Assembly: GCA_004299145.1 (NCBI GenBank)
Contig: SCQD01000193.1
Location: 1-53,867, forward strand
Origin: Methylococcaceae bacterium
Lineage (GTDB): Bacteria > Pseudomonadota > Gammaproteobacteria > Methylococcales > Methylococcaceae
Direction of reading: 5' to 3'
Length of the DNA stretch: 53,867 bases
In this document: positions 46,707-53,867 of the stretch, in pieces
Layout of the letters: every line of letters begins with the position of its first letter
How positions within the stretch are numbered: position 1 is the stretch's first letter
Position numbers and translations under genes: made by a program
The notes under the pieces: generated by a model
The model's database searches: none
What the model saw: only the letters and a program-made list of their open reading frames with translations
Told to the model about the DNA's origin: nothing

Positions 46707-46747
46707 GACGAACCGAGCAAACACTTTCTAGCTTGACTGGGTTCGTC
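46707..46747 (+). promoter_or_regulatory. Hairpin after precursor B
   Basis: GACGAACC (46707-46714) is the exact inverse of GGTTCGTC (46740-46747), across a 25-base loop region. It separates the precursor from the cyclase-like gene and may uncouple their expression levels. Confidence 0.6.
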
Positions 46748-46798
46748 CCATCCCTCCTGAGTTCTTGATTTAATCGCACCTGTCAACCAACCACCATC

Positions 46799-48769
46799 AT
46801 GACTACCGAACAAAATGGTACAGGGTGCTTGGAAGACTGTGCCGAATTGTTCGGTCAATCCCGGCAAAACGAAGCGCTGCAAACCATGCTCAAGTTGCTG
46901 GGTAATGACAGTCCCGCAGAAAAACTTGCCATTGCTGTGAGCGGGGTTCTTGAGACAAGCCGTTGCACCGAAAGCCCCCCCTCTTCCAACTCACCATTCC
47001 TGAGTTCTGCTCTTCAGCGATTTCAGCTTTTCCTGGCGGCGGCAATACATAGCACTGAACAGCCGTTCGGCATGACGCCGGTTTTTTTTTCCGACAGCCA
47101 GCCGTTTTGCCCAGCGCCACTGGAATGGTTGGCACAGGCACGAGCCAGTACGATGACTTCCAGCGCCAAATTACCGGCTAACGTCACAGCCACACTGGAC
47201 CAGATTTTTGCAACGACGTATCCCCTGCTTGTTTTACCCCCGATTTTTCTTTTTCCTGCGGATTCTCCCCTACTCAGCTATGCCATGGGCTTATGGTTTC
47301 CACTGTGGGGGGAAACCATGAAAGCCGGGGTTGCTTTGGGCTTCCTGGTTCGCCTGACCCAGGAAGCGCTAACGCTTTTTTGCAGCGCCAGCGTCGGCGG
47401 TAGCCGCGCAACGCCCCACCTCCTCAGCCATATCGCACTGGAAAGCGGCTGCGATGAAGGCCGGTTACGCACAGCTTGGGCCTGCGCTTTTCACCCTTTA
47501 TATGGTCTTAGCCAGCTTCAACATCTATTGGGTCAACGCACGGTGCTGGCGCACATCCGAACTAAGATCGCAGATTATTTATCGGCGTGCGCGACACTAC
47601 CGGAACCTATTCGGCTACACGTGCAGCAACTGGAAAACGATTGCTCAAAAGCCTTGGACCGTGCGCTTGCAGCGGCCCACTTTGCGGGTCTTTTTCCGAT
47701 GCCCGTTTTGGGCCACCAAAGAACAACGCCCCAGTTCTCTCAGTTAGTCCCTATCACTAACCTGAACGAAGCCATACGCCGAGAACGGGACCGCACTATC
47801 CGTCTGGCGCGCGACGGCTTGCTGGAAGACCTGACTTTTCACGAAGGCTTGGACATTCAGCGCTGGGGCGCCTGGTGTGAAGCGCCCCGCTACGGGCGGA
47901 TTTTTCCGGTGGGCTATGGCCTGCTGGCGCTGGCCGCCGAGGGCAGCGAAAACCCCACCGTTACCACCGCCATCGACGCCCTGCTCGACGCCCGCAGGGT
48001 GGACGGCTATCGCTATTTCGAGGATTGGACCGGCATTCCTCCTGGTCCCGACGATCTCGGCATCGTGCTGCAACTACTCCCTTATAGTCTGCGCCGCGAC
48101 GAACTGCGTGCCGCACTGCGCTTTCCGATGGAACAACTTTTTTATCATACCGGCGCCGATGGCTGCATCCCCACCTGGATGACGCAAAACCTGCATGAAC
48201 CACCCGCTGAAGGCTCCGTAACCTGGGACCCCAGAGCCTGCCTGGGCACCATGCTGGGCGCCATACTGGGCTTGGTGCGCGCTTCATGGCCGCTGCCGGA
48301 AGGATATTTGGACCGGGCCATTTCGTACATTACCGATACCTATGAAAACGCACCGGACCATGGCGCGCCCTATTACCCGGCATCGTATCTGCGCTTGTTG
48401 ATGGGAGAACTGCGCATGCATCTGGACAACAATAGCTGCGCCCCAGCTTGCATGGTTGGATTTGACCAAGTCCTTGAAAGCATAAAAAAAGAAATTCTAA
48501 CCACTTGGCGTGCGGATGGCGGCTGGGGCAGCCCCCTGACGACGGCTTTTCACCTGGGTACGCTGGCGGCCTTGCATACCCAGGGCATAGATGCCAGCCC
48601 GGCGTATCTGTACCTGTCCGCCAAACAAGAGCCCGACGGCCTGTGGCCGCGAGAGCCCATCTATGTCGCCACGGGCAAAGACGGCGCTCCTTTTAACTAC
48701 GGCAGCCGCTCGGTCACCACCGCGTTCTGCTTGCGTGCACTAACCCTGGCTAAAACTGTTTGGCCCTAA
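46799..48769 (+). CDS. Squalene-cyclase-like alpha/alpha-toroid protein
   Basis: A protein of 656 residues without signal or membrane segments. The C-terminal half (about 340-650) has repeats of the prenyltransferase/squalene-cyclase type, such as WRADGGWGSPLTTAFHLGTL (20 residues), PDGLWPREPIYVA and YGSRSVTTAFCLRAL. A central EDWTGIPPGPDDLGIVLQLL lies where squalene-hopene cyclases have DXDDTA, with the first Asp replaced. The N-terminal half is poorly conserved by eye, and it is locally GC-richer than its neighbours. The gene lies between precursor B and radical SAM copy 3, and its relic follows the decayed precursor, so it belongs to the unit. It could be a terpene-type cyclase, a peptide cyclase or a toroid binding protein. 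I saw no LanC zinc motif. Confidence 0.65.
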   Translation: MTTEQNGTGCLEDCAELFGQSRQNEALQTMLKLLGNDSPAEKLAIAVSGVLETSRCTESPPSSNSPFLSSALQRFQLFLAAAIHSTEQPFGMTPVFFSDSQPFCPAPLEWLAQARASTMTSSAKLPANVTATLDQIFATTYPLLVLPPIFLFPADSPLLSYAMGLWFPLWGETMKAGVALGFLVRLTQEALTLFCSASVGGSRATPHLLSHIALESGCDEGRLRTAWACAFHPLYGLSQLQHLLGQRTVLAHIRTKIADYLSACATLPEPIRLHVQQLENDCSKALDRALAAAHFAGLFPMPVLGHQRTTPQFSQLVPITNLNEAIRRERDRTIRLARDGLLEDLTFHEGLDIQRWGAWCEAPRYGRIFPVGYGLLALAAEGSENPTVTTAIDALLDARRVDGYRYFEDWTGIPPGPDDLGIVLQLLPYSLRRDELRAALRFPMEQLFYHTGADGCIPTWMTQNLHEPPAEGSVTWDPRACLGTMLGAILGLVRASWPLPEGYLDRAISYITDTYENAPDHGAPYYPASYLRLLMGELRMHLDNNSCAPACMVGFDQVLESIKKEILTTWRADGGWGSPLTTAFHLGTLAALHTQGIDASPAYLYLSAKQEPDGLWPREPIYVATGKDGAPFNYGSRSVTTAFCLRALTLAKTVWP

Positions 48770-48785
48770 CAGAGAGGATTTGATG

Positions 48786-50786
48786 ATGGATGTATGCTTG
48801 GTAGCCGTTCCTTACATGCCTTTACAAAGGCCATCGATTGCCTTGAGTATTTTAAAAGCTAGCTTGGCAAACGTAGGAATAGATACCGGCGTACTGTATA
48901 CCAATATTGAGTTTGCTGAACGCATCGGCATAGAAAACTACTGGTTTATTTCCACGTTTTCGCACCTCGACTTGCTAGGCGAATGGCTATTTTCTCGAAA
49001 AGCGTTTCCCGATTTTCACAGCAACGAGGATGTTTACTTTGAAACCGCAGAGAATATACTCCGGGAAGTGGTCGACAACGACAGACTTTTGAATTTTTAT
49101 CTCAAAGGCCAGTCGATACACTCATACTTCACCGGCCTTAGGAGTATTGCCGCCACTTTTATCGATGACATGGCGGCCAACATCGTTGCACACGCCCCGC
49201 GCATCGTGGGCTGTAGTTCCACCTTTCAGGAACACTGCCCCGGCTTGGCACTGTTAAAAAAGGTTCATGACCTAAACCCCGATATTATCACCATGATGGG
49301 CGGCGCGAATTGTGAAGGCACGATGGGGCAAGTCACCCATAAAAATTTTCTATTTGTTGATTACGTGGTTTCAGGCGAAGCTGAAATTCTGTTGCCGGAA
49401 CTTTGCCAAAAAATATTGGTATCAGGGCACAATATCCCTGACTCGTTACTACCATTGGGCGTGCTTGGTCCGATGAGCAGGCAATCGTCAAAACCCATGC
49501 GCACCATTGGACGTGCGGTTGTGCAAGATTTTAACAAATCACCGATTCCTGATTTCAGTGACTATTTCGAACAAATAGGAAAATCCTCCATCCAGGAATA
49601 TCTTAGCCAAGCATTGGCTATTGAAACCTCCCGAGGCTGTTGGTGGGGCGACAAACACCAATGTACTTTTTGTGGACTGAATGGTTCAGACGCCATGTTT
49701 CGTTACAAATCGGCGCAACGGGTACAGCACGAGCTTGAAATACAAACAGGCAAATATGGCATAACCAACTATCTGTCCGCTGACAACATACTGGGACTCA
49801 GCTACTTTAAAGATTTAATCCCCTCCCTGGCGAAAAACACCACGAAATACTCCCTATTTTTTGAAATCAAGTCAAACTTAAGCCGCAAACAAATGCAGAT
49901 GCTAAAAGAGGCCGGCGTGGACTGCGCTCAACCAGGCATCGAAAACCTGCATACCGAATTACTAAAGCTAATTAATAAAGGCGTCACTGCAAAACAAAAT
50001 ATTGAAATACTAAAGTGGGGACTGGAATATAAAATTGATATTTTCTGGTTCCTGTTACTGGATATTCCCGGTGGACAAGAGGCATGGTACAACGAGGTAG
50101 CGGAGATTATTCCACTGATCGCCCATCTTCAGCCCCCCATGAGAGTAAACTGGGTAGAGTATTGCCGTTTTAGTCCTTACCACAACGAACAAAACCGATT
50201 TGGATTAAATCTAGCTCCATATCCTTGCTATACCTTCATTTACCCAATGAGCAAAGAGGATATATTCGATTTTGCATACCTTTTTATCGATCTTAACGAT
50301 ACAGAAAAAAAACAACGCCACAGCGAAGTCATGAAAAAACTAAAATCCAATGCTATGGCTTGGCAGTGCAATTGGGATTACTCCGCCAATCACCCCAAAA
50401 CAGAATTAACCATGGCCGCTGATGATGATGCATTGCAAATCATCGACACACGGCCATGCGCCGTACAAAAACACATCGTTTTGACCGGTTTACCGAAAAG
50501 GGTTTACGAAATTTGCGACACTTCCGCATTACCCCAAAAAATCCATGAAACGCTGAACAACGAAGGATATATGGATATCACCCCCGCTCAGTTGGATATC
50601 GAACTCGGCACACTCATCGACATGAAAATCATGCTGAAAGTCGACGACCACTATCTCAGCCTCGCCGTCCGCAAACACCCTGAACTTTCCTACGCCAAAT
50701 TTCCCTCCGGCTGCATCGAATACAGCAAAATACATAGCAAGTTTTTTGTAAAACCCGATCAGGAACCCGCAAATAAGGCCATTTAA
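48786..50786 (+). CDS. B12-binding radical SAM RiPP-maturation enzyme, copy 3
   Basis: A 666-residue paralogue of copies 1 and 2. The ATG at 48786 aligns with the MDxCLVAVP starts of the other copies and has GAGG 8 bases upstream; TTG at 48780 and ATG at 48783 are in frame but less likely. The B12-binding half has RIVGCSSTFQEHCPGLALLK and MMGGANCEGTMGQ. The radical SAM cysteines are C285, C293 and C296 in SRGCWWGDKHQCTFCGLN. The C-terminal part has DTRPCAVQKHIVLTGL. It starts 16 bases after the cyclase-like gene, so the two are co-transcribed with precursor B. It is the last gene of the cluster. Confidence 0.9.
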   Translation: MDVCLVAVPYMPLQRPSIALSILKASLANVGIDTGVLYTNIEFAERIGIENYWFISTFSHLDLLGEWLFSRKAFPDFHSNEDVYFETAENILREVVDNDRLLNFYLKGQSIHSYFTGLRSIAATFIDDMAANIVAHAPRIVGCSSTFQEHCPGLALLKKVHDLNPDIITMMGGANCEGTMGQVTHKNFLFVDYVVSGEAEILLPELCQKILVSGHNIPDSLLPLGVLGPMSRQSSKPMRTIGRAVVQDFNKSPIPDFSDYFEQIGKSSIQEYLSQALAIETSRGCWWGDKHQCTFCGLNGSDAMFRYKSAQRVQHELEIQTGKYGITNYLSADNILGLSYFKDLIPSLAKNTTKYSLFFEIKSNLSRKQMQMLKEAGVDCAQPGIENLHTELLKLINKGVTAKQNIEILKWGLEYKIDIFWFLLLDIPGGQEAWYNEVAEIIPLIAHLQPPMRVNWVEYCRFSPYHNEQNRFGLNLAPYPCYTFIYPMSKEDIFDFAYLFIDLNDTEKKQRHSEVMKKLKSNAMAWQCNWDYSANHPKTELTMAADDDALQIIDTRPCAVQKHIVLTGLPKRVYEICDTSALPQKIHETLNNEGYMDITPAQLDIELGTLIDMKIMLKVDDHYLSLAVRKHPELSYAKFPSGCIEYSKIHSKFFVKPDQEPANKAI

Positions 50787-50864
50787 GATCACGCCGACAG
50801 CCTTGCCTGTCTGTCGTATCTTTGAGGCTTTGCCTTACCAGCAGCCTGCGAACACACCCGCTGT

Positions 50865-50968
50865 TCGAGCGGTTGCTTTCCGGTTAAATTACCGGGCATT
50901 TCCGGCCCCTTGCCGGCCCTGCGTGTTCACTGGAGCAGTATCCCGATGAAACATCACATCGACCCCAA
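50865..50968 (+). repeat. 104-bp direct repeat, left copy
   Basis: Bases 50865-50968 are identical to 53764-53867 at the window edge. The repeat covers the leader and first codons of the Rpn gene and probably extends beyond the window. It marks a tandem array of nuclease-ATPase units about 2.9 kb long. Confidence 0.97.
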
Positions 50969-51806
50969 AATCGACTGCGTTTTCAAAGCCTTGCTCGGTT
51001 CGGAAGCCAACCGTAATTTACTGGTCCATTTCCTCAACGCCGTGCTGAAGCAGGACTTGAGCGCGCCGATCACCGAGGTCGACATCCTCAACCCCTACAA
51101 CGACAAAGAGTTCCTCGCCGACAAGCTGAGCGTGGTGGACGTTAAAGCCAAGGACGGCCAAGGGCAGCTGTTTCAAGTCGAAGTCCAACTGCTGATGTAC
51201 CGCAACCTGCCGGCACGGATTATCTACACCTGGGCGGACATTTACAGCCAGCAACTGCAAAGCGGTGAGGATTACCACAAGCTCCAGCCGACTTATGCGA
51301 TTTGGCTGGTGGCGGAGGACATCGTGAAGGACGACGAGCAGTACGCGCGGGAATATAAACTGAGAGACGAAAACGGACGGACGTTAATCGAGCATGGCGG
51401 CATATGGTTGTTGGAGCTGAGCAAATTCAGGGCGGACATGGTCGAAACCGAACGACAGCGATGGCTTAAGTTTTTTAAAGACGGCGACAAGCTCGACGAC
51501 AACCGGTTGCCGGAGTGGATGAATACCGAAGAAATGAGGCAAGCGATGGGTACGTTAAAACTGTTTTCAGAAAAAGAGCGCCATTATCACGAATATCAAG
51601 CCCGGCAGAATTACCTTCGGGAACAGCGCACGATTCAGTGGGAGTTGGAACAAGAGCGCCAGGAAAAACTGGCGGCGTGGCGGGACAGGCAAAAAATATT
51701 GCAGGAAAAAGAAGCCGCATTGCAACGGGAAGAAGCCGCTTTGCAACGGGAAGAAGCCGCTTTGCGGGAAATCGAACGGTTAAAAAGCCTGCTGAACCAG
51801 CCATAG
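50946..51806 (+). CDS. Rpn-family PD-(D/E)XK nuclease/putative transposase
   Basis: A 286-residue protein. It begins MKHHIDPKIDCVFKALLGSE, the Rpn-family opening, with LLVHFLNAVLKQDL. The catalytic core has the aspartate in LSVVDVKAKD and the ExQ of QVEVQLLM, a variant of the PD-(D/E)XK motif. TYAIWLVAEDIV and GGIWLLELSKF follow. The C-terminus is a charged coiled coil made of EAALQRE heptads. Rpn proteins are recombination-promoting nucleases, related to PDDEXK transposase-like families. The ATG at 50946 is chosen from the conserved MKHHIDPKID start. It is the first of a tandem set with an AAA-ATPase gene. Confidence 0.9.
   Translation: MKHHIDPKIDCVFKALLGSEANRNLLVHFLNAVLKQDLSAPITEVDILNPYNDKEFLADKLSVVDVKAKDGQGQLFQVEVQLLMYRNLPARIIYTWADIYSQQLQSGEDYHKLQPTYAIWLVAEDIVKDDEQYAREYKLRDENGRTLIEHGGIWLLELSKFRADMVETERQRWLKFFKDGDKLDDNRLPEWMNTEEMRQAMGTLKLFSEKERHYHEYQARQNYLREQRTIQWELEQERQEKLAAWRDRQKILQEKEAALQREEAALQREEAALREIERLKSLLNQP
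51711..51770 (+). repeat. 21-bp tandem repeat encoding coiled-coil heptads
   Basis: The unit GAAGCCGCTTTGCAACGGGA plus one base repeats nearly three times (51711-51731, 51732-51752, then a partial). Each unit encodes EAALQRE, one heptad of a coiled coil. Length change would shorten or lengthen the coil without shifting the frame. Confidence 0.95.
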
Positions 51807-51811
51807 CCCCG

Positions 51812-51940
51812 ATGAAACATCACATCGACCCCAAGATCGACTGCGTTTTCAAAGCCTTGCAAAGCAGGGGAGCAGCCGTAGCGCTCACAGCGCGCTACGG
51901 ATTGACCGGATCAGGAAAGTTATTTTCAACCAAATTCTGA
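51812..51940 (+). pseudogene. Chimeric relic: Rpn start joined to ATPase end
   Basis: The first 48 bases repeat the Rpn start (MKHHIDPKIDCVFKAL), then the sequence jumps to ALTARYGLTG, which is near the C-terminus of the ATPase protein at 51968-53728 (53630-53655 region). The result is a 42-residue frame ending at 51940. I infer that a whole Rpn-ATPase unit was removed by deletion, leaving its two ends joined. It is unlikely to be functional. Confidence 0.85.
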
Positions 51941-51967
51941 ACGCCCCCCCTTATTCGAGTCACGCCG

Positions 51968-53728
51968 ATGAAATTTCCCTATGGCCTTAGCGATTTCGCC
52001 ACGCTCATCGAAGAGCATTATTTTTACCAGGATCGCACCGACCGGATTCCATTACTGGAGGAGGCCGGACGGCAACTGGTATTCATCCGCCCGCGCCGCT
52101 TCGGCAAGAGCTTGCTGCTGTCGATGCTGGAGCACTATTACGACCTGAACCGGGCCGGACAATTCGAGGCTTTGTTCGGCCAACTCGCCATCGGTACAAA
52201 TCCAACGCCTCTGCGCAATCGGTATTTCGTGATGAAATGGGATTTTTCGCTGGTGAAATCCCAGGGCGAAGTGCGGGAAATCGAAGCGGCTTTGCATCGG
52301 CATATCAATCTGTGCGTCGAACACTGCGCCGAACGCTACGGACTAACGGTGCACGTCGACACAGACGACGCTATCTACTCCTTTGGCGCTTTGCTGAACG
52401 CCATACAAGCGGCCCGCCATAAACTGTATTTATTGATCGACGAGTACGACAACTTTGCAAATGAAGTGTTGATGTCCAGGCAGGGACACTACGAAGCTTT
52501 GCTGTACGGTGAAGGCTTGCTAAAGACGGTGTTCAAGGCGGTGAAGGCTGCCGCCGGCGGGCAGGGGCTGGACCGGGTATTTATTACCGGCGTGTCGCCG
52601 GTGGTAATGAGCGACATGACCTCCGGCTACAACGTGGCCCAAAATATTTACCTGGACGCCGAGTTCAACGATTTGTGCGGGTTTACCGAGCGGGAAATCG
52701 CCGGCGTGCTGGAGCATATGGCGGGGGAAAACGCGGCGTGGTCGGCAACCCAAGCGCTGGACACCATGCGCACTTTTTACAACGGCTACCGCTTCTGCGA
52801 TCAAGCCGGGGACGGCATTTACAATCCGACCTTGAGCTTGTATTTCCTGAAACATTTGCAAAAGCACGGCGAATATCCCGACCAGATGCTGGACGAGAAC
52901 CTGGCGATGGACCGCAACAAGCTGATCTACATCTCGCGCCTGCCCCACGGCGAAGACATATTGATCAAAGCCTTGAGCGGCGGCGATGCACTGGCGATTG
53001 CGCAATTGGCGCGGCGCTTCGGGGTGGAAGACGTGCTGAACGCGGTCAAAGACCAGACCTTCATGGCGTCCTTGCTGTATTACTTCGGGGTGTTGACCTG
53101 GGACGGCGTCACGCTTTTTGGCGATTGCCGGCTGAAAATTCCCAATCTGGTGGCAAGATCGCTGTATGTGGAGCGCATGCAGGATTTGTGGCTGCCGGAA
53201 TACGAGGACAAAGAAGCGATACGGGAAATCAGCCAACGCTGCTGCCGCTACGGCGAGTTACAACCGCTGTGCGATTTCATTGAGCAGCGTTACTTTAAAA
53301 TACTCTCCAACCGCGACTACCGCTGGAGCAACGAGCTGCTGATCAAAATCGCCTTCATGACGCTGTTGTTCAACGACAACCTGTACATGATGGTGTCGGA
53401 AACCGAGGTTGATCACGGTTACGTCGACTTGAGCCTGATCGTCCGGCCCGACAAGCGCCAGTATCAAGCACTGGATTTATTGCTGGAATTCAAATACCTG
53501 AGCCTGCAAGACTTGGACCTGTCGGGACAAGAAATAGCAACCAGCCCGCGCGATGCCTTGGTCAAACTTCCTGCCGTAGCGGCCAAACTGGGAGAAGCCG
53601 GGGAGCAGGCGCAGCGCTACGGCGCGGCGCTCACGGCGCGCTACGGCTTGACCGGATTGCGCTGCTACGCGGTGGTGGCATTGGGATTCGAGCGGGTGGT
53701 GTTTCACACGGTGGAGTGCGCCGACTAA
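51968..53728 (+). CDS. AAA-ATPase-like protein with C-terminal PD-(D/E)XK nuclease domain (DUF1703 type)
   Basis: A protein of 586 residues. The N-terminal part has DFATLIEEHYFYQDRTDRIP (20 residues), an atypical Walker A in FIRPRRFGKSLLLSML, a Walker B-like LYLLIDEYDNFANEVLMS, and VFITGVSPVVMSDM, the pattern of the AAA-ATPase-like family PF09820. The C-terminal part has a nuclease-type core, DLSLIVR and LDLLLEFKYLSL with the ExK, as in PF08011. Such genes are often found in many copies in a genome. Function is unknown; a selfish or defence role is possible. The start at 51968 aligns with the usual MKFPYGLSDF opening. It follows the Rpn gene in the same repeat unit. Confidence 0.9.
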   Translation: MKFPYGLSDFATLIEEHYFYQDRTDRIPLLEEAGRQLVFIRPRRFGKSLLLSMLEHYYDLNRAGQFEALFGQLAIGTNPTPLRNRYFVMKWDFSLVKSQGEVREIEAALHRHINLCVEHCAERYGLTVHVDTDDAIYSFGALLNAIQAARHKLYLLIDEYDNFANEVLMSRQGHYEALLYGEGLLKTVFKAVKAAAGGQGLDRVFITGVSPVVMSDMTSGYNVAQNIYLDAEFNDLCGFTEREIAGVLEHMAGENAAWSATQALDTMRTFYNGYRFCDQAGDGIYNPTLSLYFLKHLQKHGEYPDQMLDENLAMDRNKLIYISRLPHGEDILIKALSGGDALAIAQLARRFGVEDVLNAVKDQTFMASLLYYFGVLTWDGVTLFGDCRLKIPNLVARSLYVERMQDLWLPEYEDKEAIREISQRCCRYGELQPLCDFIEQRYFKILSNRDYRWSNELLIKIAFMTLLFNDNLYMMVSETEVDHGYVDLSLIVRPDKRQYQALDLLLEFKYLSLQDLDLSGQEIATSPRDALVKLPAVAAKLGEAGEQAQRYGAALTARYGLTGLRCYAVVALGFERVVFHTVECAD

Positions 53729-53763
53729 GTGTCTGCCTCAAAATAACTTTGTAAAACCCCATC

Positions 53764-53867
53764 TCGAGCGGTTGCTTTCCGGTTAAATTACCGGGCATTT
53801 CCGGCCCCTTGCCGGCCCTGCGTGTTCACTGGAGCAGTATCCCGATGAAACATCACATCGACCCCAA
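53764..53867 (+). repeat. 104-bp direct repeat, right copy
   Basis: Identical over 104 bases to 50865-50968, and cut by the window edge, so it is likely longer. It starts 35 bases after the ATPase stop and shows that another Rpn unit follows. Confidence 0.97.
53845..53867 (+). CDS. Start of a second Rpn gene (truncated by window edge)
   Basis: The first codons, ATGAAACATCACATCGACCC, are identical to those of the Rpn gene at 50946, in an identical leader. Only seven residues (MKHHIDP) are visible. Confidence 0.8.

Noticed and set aside
46799-48769. LanC-type lanthionine cyclase
   Set aside because: No zinc-ligand pattern, and precursor B has no cysteine; the repeats look more like squalene cyclase.

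Overview
The window looks like a gammaproteobacterial chromosome. It carries PhoB-PhoR, a CpdA-type phosphodiesterase, gltB-gltD, argD-argF, ilvD and an aerobic-type cobaltochelatase CobN. Many short palindromic repeats and an AlgI-like acetylation pair recall methanotroph-type (Methylococcales) genomes, but that placement is an inference. Most of the window is GC-rich. The stretch from about 37.4 to 46.7 kb is visibly AT-richer and reads as an acquired island.

Layout. 1-3.4 kb: the end of an unidentified gene, a HigB/HigA-like toxin-antitoxin pair, a cas4-cas1 fusion broken by a frameshift, cas2, and a five-repeat CRISPR array. 3.4-15.3 kb: housekeeping metabolism (argD, argF, an SH3-domain membrane protein, ilvD, gltB, gltD) with a ParD/ParE pair inserted. 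15.3-21.7 kb, minus strand: an HsbR/HsbA-like signalling set (small protein, STAS protein, receiver-PP2C phosphatase, receiver-PAS-GGDEF-EAL protein) and a NarL-type two-component operon. 21.7-26.8 kb, minus strand: cobN, with a His-Asp microsatellite and in-frame palindromic repeats, behind cpdA. 27-31.6 kb: an MBOAT acyltransferase and an SGNH protein separated by an MqsR/MqsA pair, then apbE. 31.6-36.4 kb: a secreted protein with a possible N-terminal histidine, HigB/HigA, an orphan RHH antitoxin, repeat debris, and phoB-phoR.

36.6-50.8 kb: a biosynthetic cluster that looks like an unusual RiPP system. A methyltransferase and a cytochrome P450 are divergent. They are followed by three paralogous B12-binding radical SAM proteins of the RiPP-maturation type, a TonB-dependent receptor, two intact 72-residue Nif11/NHLP-like precursor peptides, one decayed precursor, and a squalene-cyclase-like alpha/alpha-toroid protein. 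The decayed precursor is followed by a remnant of the 5' end of the cyclase-like gene and then a radical SAM gene. The intact series has the same order, precursor, cyclase-like gene, radical SAM gene. The duplication therefore shows the ancestral functional unit. This is the most interesting part of the window.

50.8-53.9 kb: a tandem array of Rpn-family PD-(D/E)XK nuclease and AAA-ATPase/DUF1703-type genes. It contains a chimeric remnant of a collapsed unit, and the next unit begins at the right edge within a 104-bp direct repeat.
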